Part shown: piece after piece, positions 16,882 to 24,900 of the stretch
Numbering within the stretch: the stretch's first letter is position 1
Layout of the letters: each line of letters opens with the position of its first letter
DNA from: JAIQFL01 sp035295745
GTDB lineage: Bacteria; Acidobacteriota; Terriglobia; Bryobacterales; Bryobacteraceae
Length of the DNA stretch: 64,000 nucleotides
Reading direction: 5' to 3'
NCBI GenBank assembly: GCA_035295745.1
Contig: DATGIL010000073.1
Coordinates: forward strand, 124,001-188,000
Notes under the pieces: model-generated
Told to the model about the DNA's origin: nothing
Database searches by the model: none
What the model saw: the letters and a program-made list of their open reading frames with translations, nothing else
Program-made: the position numbers and the translations under genes

Positions 16882-17769
16882 TCAGTTATTCTTTGCGATC
16901 GACCGGAGATAGCCCAGCAGACCGGCATTATTTTCACCCGGCGTCGCCAGGGGCGAACGCAACAGGTCCACTTCCACGCCTAATTCTTCCTGAAAGCGGC
17001 GCTGGGCCTCATCGGCACGCGCACCAAATCCGCATAGGATGAGGTGCTCGGCACGGCCGCCCAGATTATCCTCCACGTATACAAAGGTCGGCAGAAGCAC
17101 TGCGGACACATCGGCCAGGTCTGTGGAAGGAAGTTCCAGACAGCGGGCCAATTTCAACGAATTCTTCTGCCGCACGAGCACGGTGAGCACGTGGCCGGTG
17201 AGTTTGGCGATCACATGCAGGCCGGCGTCGGGAGCCAGTTCCAGAGCCGCCACGGAAGAAGTCGTCACCAGCCCGGGTATCATGCCGATGGCGCGAAATG
17301 GCGCTTCATAGCGTGACACGATCTCGAGCGGGGCCATGGCGACCACCACGTCCACGCGCTTGTTTGCTGCGGGCTGCGCCCAGTAGCTCAAGGCTGCGGA
17401 GTCCACGTCGAACGGCACGCTGCGTTTCAAGCGGAATCGCACCAGCGCAGCCTGATCCTTGGCGTCCGCCGGAAAGTTGTCGAAATCCAGGACGGAGAGG
17501 CGCGCGCTGAAGTCGGGCAGGATGAGGGTCACATCGCGCCGCCGGCGAGCGGCTTGGGTACTCGCCAGCGCCTGCACAGCATGCGTAAACTCGTCCTGGT
17601 CGATGACATTCTCCTTGATGGGAGAAACCGTGAGCGTACCCGCCTTGAGGGGGTGCCATTCCAATTCGGCTTTGGCCCCGATTCGCGCCGCGGCGATGCC
17701 CGCCTCGGAGATTTCGAACGCCATGCTCGGTGGGGGATCGCGCAAGATGGACTGGAGTTTATCGAACAT
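16882..17769 (-). CDS. pilM: PilM-like actin-fold pilus assembly protein
   Basis: The 295-residue protein starts at ATG 17769 behind a good ribosome site (AGAGGAACCGCC). The N-terminal MAFEISEAGIAAARIG is the first actin-like strand, and LILPDFSARLSVLDFDNFP with LVRFRLKRSVPFDVDSA is the typical PilM segment. It is some 50 residues shorter than canonical PilM, and the glycine-rich nucleotide motifs are weakly conserved, so nucleotide binding is doubtful. It follows pilB after a 150-base spacer that contains a twin-hairpin repeat, the only long gap inside the assembly cluster. Confidence 0.85.
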   Translation of the reverse strand: MFDKLQSILRDPPPSMAFEISEAGIAAARIGAKAELEWHPLKAGTLTVSPIKENVIDQDEFTHAVQALASTQAARRRRDVTLILPDFSARLSVLDFDNFPADAKDQAALVRFRLKRSVPFDVDSAALSYWAQPAANKRVDVVVAMAPLEIVSRYEAPFRAIGMIPGLVTTSSVAALELAPDAGLHVIAKLTGHVLTVLVRQKNSLKLARCLELPSTDLADVSAVLLPTFVYVEDNLGGRAEHLILCGFGARADEAQRRFQEELGVEVDLLRSPLATPGENNAGLLGYLRSIAKNN

Positions 17770-17793
17770 GGCGGTTCCTCTGGGGTGCAGGGG

Positions 17794-17912
17794 TCAGCGC
17801 GGAGGAAGACTGAATCGAGGGGTCGCGGGGGACGCCGGGAAAGTCTCGACATGAGTGTCGAGACGGCAAACAGGAGTGTTTGCGCCACATCTCCGCGTCT
17901 CTGCTGTGAAGG
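17794..17912. repeat. Degenerate inverted-terminal-repeat element hosting a twin-hairpin repeat
   Basis: GCGCGGAGGAAGACTGAATC on the left and CATCTCCGCGTCTCTGCTGTG on the right (about 17887 onward) resemble the ends of the elements at 19567-19721 and 19801-19955. The middle is replaced by the twin-hairpin repeat at 17843-17886. The element sits between pilB and pilM on the minus strand, inside the presumed operon. Confidence 0.5.
17843..17886 (+). repeat. Twin-hairpin intergenic repeat, best-preserved copy
   Basis: Hairpin 1 is GTCTCGAC-ATGAGT-GTCGAGAC (17843-17864, perfect 8-bp stem). Hairpin 2 is GCAAACA-GGAG-TGTTTGC (17866-17883). They are adjacent, and a terminal GCC follows. The same arrangement recurs at 50952-50995 (inverted) and 51077-51121, and more weakly at 5752-5796. 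Confidence 0.85.
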
Positions 17913-17921
17913 GATTTGATG

Positions 17922-19547
17922 TTAGCCCTCAATGAACGTCACCTTATTGATCTCGCGGAGCGTCGTGATGCCTGCACGCATCTTGGCCACCGCGGACTCC
18001 CGCAGGAACGTCATGCCGTCTTCCTTGGCGGCGCGCTTAATCTCAGTCGTCGGACGCTTGTCCAGGATCAGTTCGCGAATCTTGTCCGTCAAGTCCAGCA
18101 ATTCATGGATCGCGGAGCGGCCGCGGAATCCGGTGCCGCCGCATTCGAAACATCCGGTACCCTCCATCAAGGGCACATCCCGCCACTCGTCCGGATTGAG
18201 ACCGGCTTCGATCAGTGCCGAGTCGGGATACTTCACCTCGCGCTTGCAGTGGTCGCAGATCACACGCACCAACCGCTGCGCCAGAATGCAATTCAGCGCG
18301 GAAACGAAGTTGTACGCTTCTACGCCCATATTGAGGAAGCGGCCCAGCACGTCGAGCACGTTATTGGCGTGCACCGTGGTGAACACCAGGTGTCCGGTGA
18401 GCGCCGAGTTGATGGCGATCTGCGCAGTCTCCTGGTCGCGGATTTCGCCCACCATGATTTTGTCGGGATCGTGACGCAGAATCGAACGCAACCCGCGCGC
18501 AAAGGTCAATCCTTTTTTGTCGTTGACGGGGATCTGCGTGATTCCTTTGACCTGGTATTCGACGGGGTCTTCGATGGTGATGATCTTGTCTTCGTCGTTC
18601 TTGATCTCGCTCAACGCTGCGTAGAGCGTCGTGGTCTTGCCCGAGCCGGTGGGGCCCGTCACCAGCACCATGCCGTAGGGCTCCTGGATGTAGCGGCGGA
18701 ACTTCACCAGGTCGGAATCCGAAAAGCCCACCACGTCGAGCGAGAGCTTGGCGAACTTCTCGCTCATCGATTCTTTATCGAGTACGCGGAGCACGGCATC
18801 TTCACCATGGACCGTGGGCATGATGGACACGCGGAAATCGATCAGCCGGTTCTTATACCGCACGCGGAAACGGCCATCCTGCGGGACGCGCTTTTCCGCG
18901 ATATCCAGTTCGGACATGACCTTGATGCGCGAAATGATAGTCGACTGCCAGTCCTTCGCGATCGGCGGCATGGCGTAGTGGAGCACGCCGTCGATGCGAT
19001 ACTTGATGGCCACTTCCTGGTCGCGCGACTCGATATGAATATCGCTCGCCCGCCGCTCGAGCGCATTGAAGATCGTGGTGTCCACCAGCTTGATGACCGG
19101 AGCGATGTCCGTATCGGTGGAGGTGAGCTTGTCGATCGAGAGCGTCTCGTCCTGGTCGCCGTCCTCAGCCACCACGTCGAGTGTGAATCCCTCGGTGACT
19201 TCTTCGAGCACGCGCTGCGACTGCTCGGTCTTCTTCAGCAGTTCGGCGATCTGGGTGAGGGTCGCGACTTTGATCCGCAGCTTGCGATTGAGCAGCAGCG
19301 TCAGCTCATCGATCAGATTGAGATTGCGCGGGTCGGAAAGAGCGATATCCAGCGTTCCGTTGCGCGCCTGCATGGGCACGAAGTTGTAGCGGAACATCAG
19401 GTCGACGGGAATGGACCGGAAGAGGTCATGGTCGATCGAGGCCTCGCGCAAGTCGACAAACTCGCACCGATACCGTGCCGCCATGGCCCGCGCCTGTTCT
19501 GCATCCGCCGAAGGATCCGCCAACCTGACCTTATCAATCGTCGCCAT
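17922..19547 (-). CDS. pilB: Type IV pilus extension / type II secretion ATPase (PilB/GspE family)
   Basis: This 541-residue cytoplasmic motor ATPase begins at ATG 19547. It has an MshEN/GspE-type N-domain (CEFVDLREASIDHDLFRSIP), the Walker A GPTGSGKTTTLYAAL near residue 297, the Asp box IITIEDPVEYQVKGITQIPV, and the His box HLVFTTVHANN. A zinc tetracysteine follows (CDHC near 430 and CFECGG near 462). All elements of an active assembly ATPase are present. It drives pilus or pseudopilus extension together with the PilC-like protein encoded just upstream. The start codon lies in the left copy of a 234-bp tandem duplication, so its upstream region has been rearranged. Confidence 0.95.
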   Translation of the reverse strand: MATIDKVRLADPSADAEQARAMAARYRCEFVDLREASIDHDLFRSIPVDLMFRYNFVPMQARNGTLDIALSDPRNLNLIDELTLLLNRKLRIKVATLTQIAELLKKTEQSQRVLEEVTEGFTLDVVAEDGDQDETLSIDKLTSTDTDIAPVIKLVDTTIFNALERRASDIHIESRDQEVAIKYRIDGVLHYAMPPIAKDWQSTIISRIKVMSELDIAEKRVPQDGRFRVRYKNRLIDFRVSIMPTVHGEDAVLRVLDKESMSEKFAKLSLDVVGFSDSDLVKFRRYIQEPYGMVLVTGPTGSGKTTTLYAALSEIKNDEDKIITIEDPVEYQVKGITQIPVNDKKGLTFARGLRSILRHDPDKIMVGEIRDQETAQIAINSALTGHLVFTTVHANNVLDVLGRFLNMGVEAYNFVSALNCILAQRLVRVICDHCKREVKYPDSALIEAGLNPDEWRDVPLMEGTGCFECGGTGFRGRSAIHELLDLTDKIRELILDKRPTTEIKRAAKEDGMTFLRESAVAKMRAGITTLREINKVTFIEG

Positions 19548-19566
19548 AATTAAAACTCAGACCTGC

Positions 19567-19721
19567 ATTCACCGCGGAGGCGCGAAGACGCGAAGGTTAA
19601 CGCGGAGGAAGAAAATCGGATAGGGGTTTCGCTGGCGCCTTCGGACGTCCACAACTCGGCAACGAATTCCATTCTCTTTTCTCCGCGTTGATCTCTGTGC
19701 CTCCGCGTCTCCGCGGTGAAT
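19567..19721. repeat. Inverted-terminal-repeat element, copy 1
   Basis: The element begins ATTCACCGCGGAGGCGC and ends CCGCGTCTCCGCGGTGAAT, giving imperfect terminal inverted repeats of about 20 bases around a 155-base body. It has no coding capacity. Copy 2 is at 19801-19955, and a shorter relative is at 56403-56498. Confidence 0.8.
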
Positions 19722-19800
19722 CCTTCTTTTCTACCCATGAATCGTGTCCGCCAGCGAGAAGTTCGGAAATTTCGTCGCCATAATTAAAACTCAGACCTGC

Positions 19801-19955
19801 ATTCACCGCGGAGGCGCGGAGACGCGAAGTCTAACGCGGAGGAAGAAAATCGGAGAGGGGTTTCGCTGGTGCCTTCGGACGTCCACAACTCGGTCGCGAA
19901 TTCCATTCTCTTTTCTCCGCGTTGATCTCTGCGCCTCCGCGTCTCCGCGGTGAAT
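19801..19955. repeat. Inverted-terminal-repeat element, copy 2
   Basis: This is the same element as at 19567-19721, copied by the 234-bp tandem duplication. It lies just downstream of the pilC stop on the minus strand and could also act as a hairpin in the pilC-pilB transcript. Confidence 0.8.
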
Positions 19956-19964
19956 CCTTCTTTT

Positions 19965-21179
19965 CTACCCATGAATCGTGTCCGCCAGCGAGAAGATCGG
20001 GAGATACAACGAGATCAGTACGAACGCCACAAACGAACCCATCACGATCATGATCGCCGGCTCGATCAACGACAACGTGGCGGTCATTCGGGTGTTTACG
20101 TCTTCCTCGAAAAACTCCGCCACGCTGTTCAGCATCGCGGGCAGCGCCCCGGTCGATTCCCCTACTTCGATCATATCGGTCGCGAGCCCGGGGAACATGC
20201 CCGATGCCTTTAGCGACCCCGAGAGCGGTTGGCCTTCCCGCACCGTCTTGCCGGCTGCCTCCACCGCCCGCCGGAGCAGTGGCGCATTTAGCGAGTCCGC
20301 GGCGGTCTCCATCGCCTGCACCAAAGGAATACCGCCGGTGAGCAGGGTGCCCAGAATGCGCGAAAGCTGCGCCACCTGGTACTTGAGCCAGATATCCCCC
20401 GCGATGGGCAGCTTGATCTTCACGCGATCGATCTTCAACCTGGCCGACTCGCTCTTCGACCACCAGCGGAAAGCCAGAATCGCTACCACCATCATGCCCG
20501 CAAACGCCAAGATGTAGCTGCGGGCGGTGGTGCCGATTGCGATTAACCACACCGTCATCGTCGGAAGTTTGGCTTGCATCGTGACATAAAGGGTGGCGAA
20601 GGTCGGGACCACGTAAGTGACCAGGAATACCATCAACAGAATCACCAGCACGATCAGCACGCACGGGTACATCAGGGAGACGATGACCTTCTTGCGGACC
20701 GCCAAGGCAATCTTCTGGTAAGCCACATAGCGATCCATCACTTCCGTCAAACTGCCGCTCTTCTCTCCAGCCATCACCGAGGAGACGTACATTTTGGGGA
20801 AGATCCCCTGTGCGCGGAACGCCTCGGAGAGCAAAGTACCGTTGCGGACCTCGTCGCGCACAGCTTTGATGTGAGGCGTGAGCTTGGGGTCGGTCAATCG
20901 CTCGGCCAGAAGATCCAGACTCTTCAGGATGGGCAGCCCGGCGCGGATCAGGGTCACGAACTGCTGGTTGAAGATCAGGAATTTCTCGAGATTGAGCTTC
21001 TTGTTTCTCCCTGTCAGTCCGGCGGAGACGAGAGCCGCACTCGTCCGCGGCTTGATCGAGTAGATCAGGAAGCCCTGCTGCGAGTACCGGTCGCGGAGTT
21101 CCTTTTCGGTCCCGGCGTTGGCTACCTGCTGATGGATCTGCCCGCGCCCATCGGCGTACTTTAATACGAATTCAGCCAT
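19965..21179 (-). CDS. pilC: Type IV pilus / type II secretion inner-membrane platform protein (PilC/GspF family)
   Basis: The frame is open upstream, but the ATG at 21179 follows the ribosome site AAGGACGACAGA and gives the family N-terminus MAEFVLKYADGRGQ (404 residues, normal size). Two T2SSF domains are visible. The first has FNQQFVTLIRAGLPILKSL with GEKSGSLTEVMDRYV, and the second has QLSRILGTLLTGGIPLVQAM with GESTGALPAMLNSVAEFFE. Membrane segments lie around CVLIVLVILLMVFLVTYVVP, the segment before AFAGMMVVAILAF, and IMIVMGSFVAFVLISLYLPI. It anchors the motor ATPase at the inner membrane. It lies 25 bases after lolA and is followed by the duplicated repeat region before pilB. Confidence 0.95.
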   Translation of the reverse strand: MAEFVLKYADGRGQIHQQVANAGTEKELRDRYSQQGFLIYSIKPRTSAALVSAGLTGRNKKLNLEKFLIFNQQFVTLIRAGLPILKSLDLLAERLTDPKLTPHIKAVRDEVRNGTLLSEAFRAQGIFPKMYVSSVMAGEKSGSLTEVMDRYVAYQKIALAVRKKVIVSLMYPCVLIVLVILLMVFLVTYVVPTFATLYVTMQAKLPTMTVWLIAIGTTARSYILAFAGMMVVAILAFRWWSKSESARLKIDRVKIKLPIAGDIWLKYQVAQLSRILGTLLTGGIPLVQAMETAADSLNAPLLRRAVEAAGKTVREGQPLSGSLKASGMFPGLATDMIEVGESTGALPAMLNSVAEFFEEDVNTRMTATLSLIEPAIMIVMGSFVAFVLISLYLPIFSLADTIHG

Positions 21180-21204
21180 TCTGTCGTCCTTGCACCGTCC
21201 ACCG

Positions 21205-21837
21205 CTACTGACCTGCCTGCACCAGTTCTGCGCCCTTAGGCAACTGAAACTGGAACAGCTTGGGATCCAGGGTAGGATTGAGCCGCTCCTGGTCGAACAC
21301 AAAATCGATCACCGAGTTGTCGAATCCGGTGACCTTGACCTCGCGAATCCGGCTATCGCGGGTAATCAGGAATTCTACCGCGGAGTAAGGCAGGTTGTCG
21401 GTCTTGGGCTCGCCCGTGATACGCGTGTCGAAACCTTCCTGGTGGGACTGCAAGTTCTTGAATTCCCTGCTGAAATCCAGCTTGCCGAGGAGAAAAGCGA
21501 GGGGCGCCTTCATGTCGTCGCTCTCCTGCAGGGGCAACTGGTGCGCCTTATGATCGGCGGGAGTGTACACGTACAGGGACTTGTTATCGGAGACCACCCA
21601 CTTCCCGGCGGGCTGGGAATAGTCCCAGCGCATGCGTCCGGGTTTGCGCAGCATGAGGATACCCCGATCCGTCGCGCGGGCCTTTCCGGGCGCCGTATAA
21701 TCCTCTTGGAAAAGGACTTGGAGGGTTTTCGCCTGATTGTAGTGGGACTCCACTTCCTTCAGGAGCGCATCCACCCGGGCGTCGGCCGCGAACGCCGACA
21801 CTGCGATTAAACCCATCAATAGCCTAGCCTGGCTCAC
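21205..21837 (-). CDS. lolA: Outer-membrane lipoprotein carrier protein LolA-like
   Basis: The 210-residue exported protein starts with GTG 21837 (MSQARLLMGLIAVSAFAADA). An ATG at 21816 is an alternative but would leave a signal peptide without an N-terminal charge. Family features are VDALLKEVESHYNQAKTLQV near the start, GILMLRKPGRMRWDYSQPAG, LAFLLGKLDFSREF, and a C-terminal FDNSVIDFVFDQERLNPTLD. LolA shuttles lipoproteins across the periplasm. Here it heads the pil assembly genes, perhaps because the secretin pilotin or the many exported lipoproteins need it; that link is inference. The strong hairpin at 21914-21944 separates it from the large repeat protein upstream. Confidence 0.88.
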   Translation of the reverse strand: MSQARLLMGLIAVSAFAADARVDALLKEVESHYNQAKTLQVLFQEDYTAPGKARATDRGILMLRKPGRMRWDYSQPAGKWVVSDNKSLYVYTPADHKAHQLPLQESDDMKAPLAFLLGKLDFSREFKNLQSHQEGFDTRITGEPKTDNLPYSAVEFLITRDSRIREVKVTGFDNSVIDFVFDQERLNPTLDPKLFQFQLPKGAELVQAGQ

Positions 21838-21913
21838 AATGGGTTTGACGTGCGTTGGGGACCAAACGTGTAAGGAAAACAGAGGGGCGGGACTGGGACG
21901 AGAGGGAAAGAGT

Positions 21914-21944
21914 TCGGGGGGTCAGGCAACGCCTAACCCCCCGA
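21914..21944 (-). terminator. Strong hairpin terminator after the large repeat-domain gene
   Basis: The plus strand reads TCGGGGGGTCAGGC-AAC-GCCTAACCCCCCGA: a 14-bp stem with one wobble and a 3-base loop, starting 7 bases beyond the stop codon at 21952 of the minus-strand gene. The following bases on the minus strand (ACTCTTTCCCTC) are only moderately T-rich, so termination efficiency is uncertain. Confidence 0.75.
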
Positions 21945-21951
21945 TTCAAAA

Positions 21952-24900
21952 CTACCTTACTGCTACCGTCACGCCCGCCTGGCTGCTCGCCGAGCCGATC
22001 GTGACTACCACCGGCAGACTGCCGGAGCGGGCATTCGCCGGGATCTGCACGTTGAGCTGCATCACGCCCGAAACCAGGCCCGGAGCTTCGCCGGCGAACG
22101 AGATGCTGACCGGCGTCCCATCGATGGTGACGCCCACCGGCAGCAGCGGTACCGGGGTAATGGGATTGGTGGAGGCAACAGTTGTGACTTTGCCCGTCAC
22201 CCCGCCGGGGCTGGTCTGACCTTCGCCGGTCAGGTAAATGGCAACGATATCGCCCTTGTTGGCAGGATTGCCTGGCGAATTCGCGCTGCTGTTGGCGTTC
22301 AAGATCGCGCCCTGGCCGCTGCCGGAGGCATTGGCGGTGAAGATGGCGGTGGTCGTGGCCGCCACAGGAGTCGGGATACCGTTGGACGCCTGCCCCAGGA
22401 ACTTAACGGATACCTGTGCAATGGTTCCTGGTCCGCACCCGCTGGTGCAGAGCTCGTACGGTACGACTGCCGAGACCTGGGTGTTGCTGGCGTAAATCAT
22501 CGGCGCCAGAACTCCGTTGACGAGGACCTGGACGCCGCCCAGCGTCGTGGAGACTTTACCCGAGGAATCGAGGGTCAGCGAAACTCCAGGCGTGGGCCCA
22601 ATGCTGGTGCCGAAGATGGTGATGATCTCGCCCGGCGAAATCGATCCTCCCGCGTAGCTGGCGGCGCTCCCCAGGCTGGTGATGGTCGGAAGCGGCGCGG
22701 TCACCGTCAGGCTCACGTTGATGGTGGTGGTGCCGGTCGAACTGCCGGTCGCCGCCACGGTGATGGTGCCGTTATAGGTGCCGGCCGAAAGACTCGCCGG
22801 ATTGACCGAAACGCTCAACGTGGAAGGTACGGTTCCTGAAGTCGGCGAAACCGAGAGCCAGTTGCCCGTGCTGGATGCAGTAGCGGTGAAGGTCGATCCG
22901 GATGTCCCGCCGACGGTTACCGACTGCGGTGCGGGAGCTGACGATCCCGCTGCGAAGGCAAACGTCAGGGAGGTGGGGGTGGCCGTCACCGAAGAGGCGG
23001 AGATGGTCAGGCTAATCGGAACGGTCACGGCCGTTCCCGAGCTCGGGGTGAGAGTGATCGTCCCGCTATAAGTCGCCCCCGGAGCCAATCCAGAGGTATT
23101 CGGCGTAATGGTGATCTGCGATGGGGTCGACAGGCTCTGGCCGTTCTGAATCGTGGTGCCGTTGACCGTGGCCGTGACCGAAACGTTACCCGTTACGGTG
23201 TAGGTGAAGGCGAGTCCGCTCTGGCCTGAGGTACTGCTGACGCTGATCGTCTGCGCGGCAGGAGTCTGCCCAGAAGATGCCGAGAAGCTCAGAGAACTCG
23301 GGGAGACGGTGAGGCTTGACGTGGTGCCACCACCGCAATTGGTCGCCGTCGAACCGCTGACGTACACGACCACCGGAACCGTGATGCCGCCGTTCGCGGT
23401 GCTCGGCGCCGAAACCGCAATCGACCCGACATTCAAACCGTTGCACAGGTTCTGCGGGCTCAGGGTTACCTGGAAAGACGACGGCGTCGTGCTGGATGAC
23501 CCGGAGCCGACCGTAATCCACGAGGTCGAACTGCTGGCAGTGACCGGCGTTGCGGAATTGTCGCTGGCGGAGATGGTGATCGTCTCCTGCACCGACTGCG
23601 TGGAGCTCTGGAATGTGAAGTAGATGTCGCCCGGGTTGGATTCGAGCACCACCGAGTTGGAGACCGTCAGAGTCACGGGGATACTCAGACTCCCGGCCGA
23701 CGAGTTGACCGTGACCGTGCCTTGGTAAACTCCCGCCGGAAGACCCGACGGGCTCACGGAGACCGTGACGTATCCGGGGCCCGTGGTGCTGGAGGGGCTC
23801 GCGATCAGCCATTGCTGCGAGGTCGTGACGCTGGTTTGGATGCTGAACGTGCCCACCGATCCGACCGCGATGTATTGCTGCGGCACGAACGTTGCAGTGT
23901 TCGTCTGGTAATAGAAGGCAAGGGATGCCGGAGCTGCGATGCTGGCAGTCCCGCCGCCATTACCGCCGCCGCCACCTCCGCCGCTGGTGAGGGTCAGGGC
24001 CACGGTTATGTTCTGCGTGACGCCGCCCGATTGAACCTGAATGATGCCGTTGTAATTGCCAGCCACGGTGAGATTCGCCGGGTTCACCGTGACCTGGATA
24101 GTCTGATTGCCGGTGAAGTTGCAGGTGGGGGCGGTGCTGGGATTCGCGCTGCAGTTGCTGGTGGTTACGCTAAAGAAGTTACCGTTGAAACTCGAAAGGC
24201 TGAGAGTCACCTGTGAGCCGCTGGGAACCGCGACGGTGACGTCCTGCGTTTGCGCGGTACCACCGGAAGCCGCGCTGAAGGCGAGGGCGGTCGGTGTTAC
24301 CTGCAGCGACGATACGGGCGAGATCAGACTTAATGCAAGAGAAGCCTGGGCGCTCGAACTGCCGGACACCAGGGAGAGGCCTCCCGTATAGCTCCCGATG
24401 ACGGTCAGGTTGCCGGGATTGATCGTAACGGTGAGGACTTGGCTTCCTGTGAACGAGCAAGTCCCCGAACTGTTCGGGGTGATGTTGCAGACAGGAGAAG
24501 AAATCGTGTAGAAGGGGCCGTTGAAACTCGTGGCCGTGAGGGTCACGGTTTGGTTGCTCGGGGCGGTGACGGTCACATTCTGGGATTGCGACAAGCCGCC
24601 CGGGAATGCGGTGAACAGGATGGAACCAGGTTGGACCGTGAGCGCCGTGGTCCCGCCGCCGGTTCCTCCGCCGCCGTTGACGTTGAGGGTAACGTTGACG
24701 GTGGTGACATCATTCGGATTGTTCGGATTGGTTAAAGTAATCGTCCCAGGGTAGGTTCCGGTTCCCAGACTCGCGGCGACCGAGGTGTTGACGGACAGAT
24801 TGTAACTGCCGAACCCCACATTCGGGTAGGAGCCGTTGCCGACACCCTGGAAGAGCAGCCAGTTGTTGGAGGTGTTGATGGTAACGCTGGCGGAAGTAAC

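Larger units (their letters stand above)
19538..20005. repeat. 234-bp tandem duplication spanning the pilB/pilC junction
   Basis: Bases 19538-19771 and 19772-20005 are near-identical direct repeats with a period of 234, differing at roughly ten positions. The unit starts with the first bases of pilB (minus strand) and ends with the last codons of pilC. The internal junction (about 19738-19781) therefore holds a pilC 3' fragment joined to a pilB 5' fragment. Neither fragment makes a useful protein. The functional gene ends are the outer ones. Confidence 0.9.

Noticed and set aside
17916..19553. 545-codon plus-strand open frame opposite pilB
   Set aside because: It mirrors the pilB gene almost end to end, with no recognisable domain. 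Shadow frame.
19738..19781. A small gene between pilB and pilC
   Set aside because: The open frame there is the pilC tail and pilB start brought together by the tandem duplication, not an independent gene.
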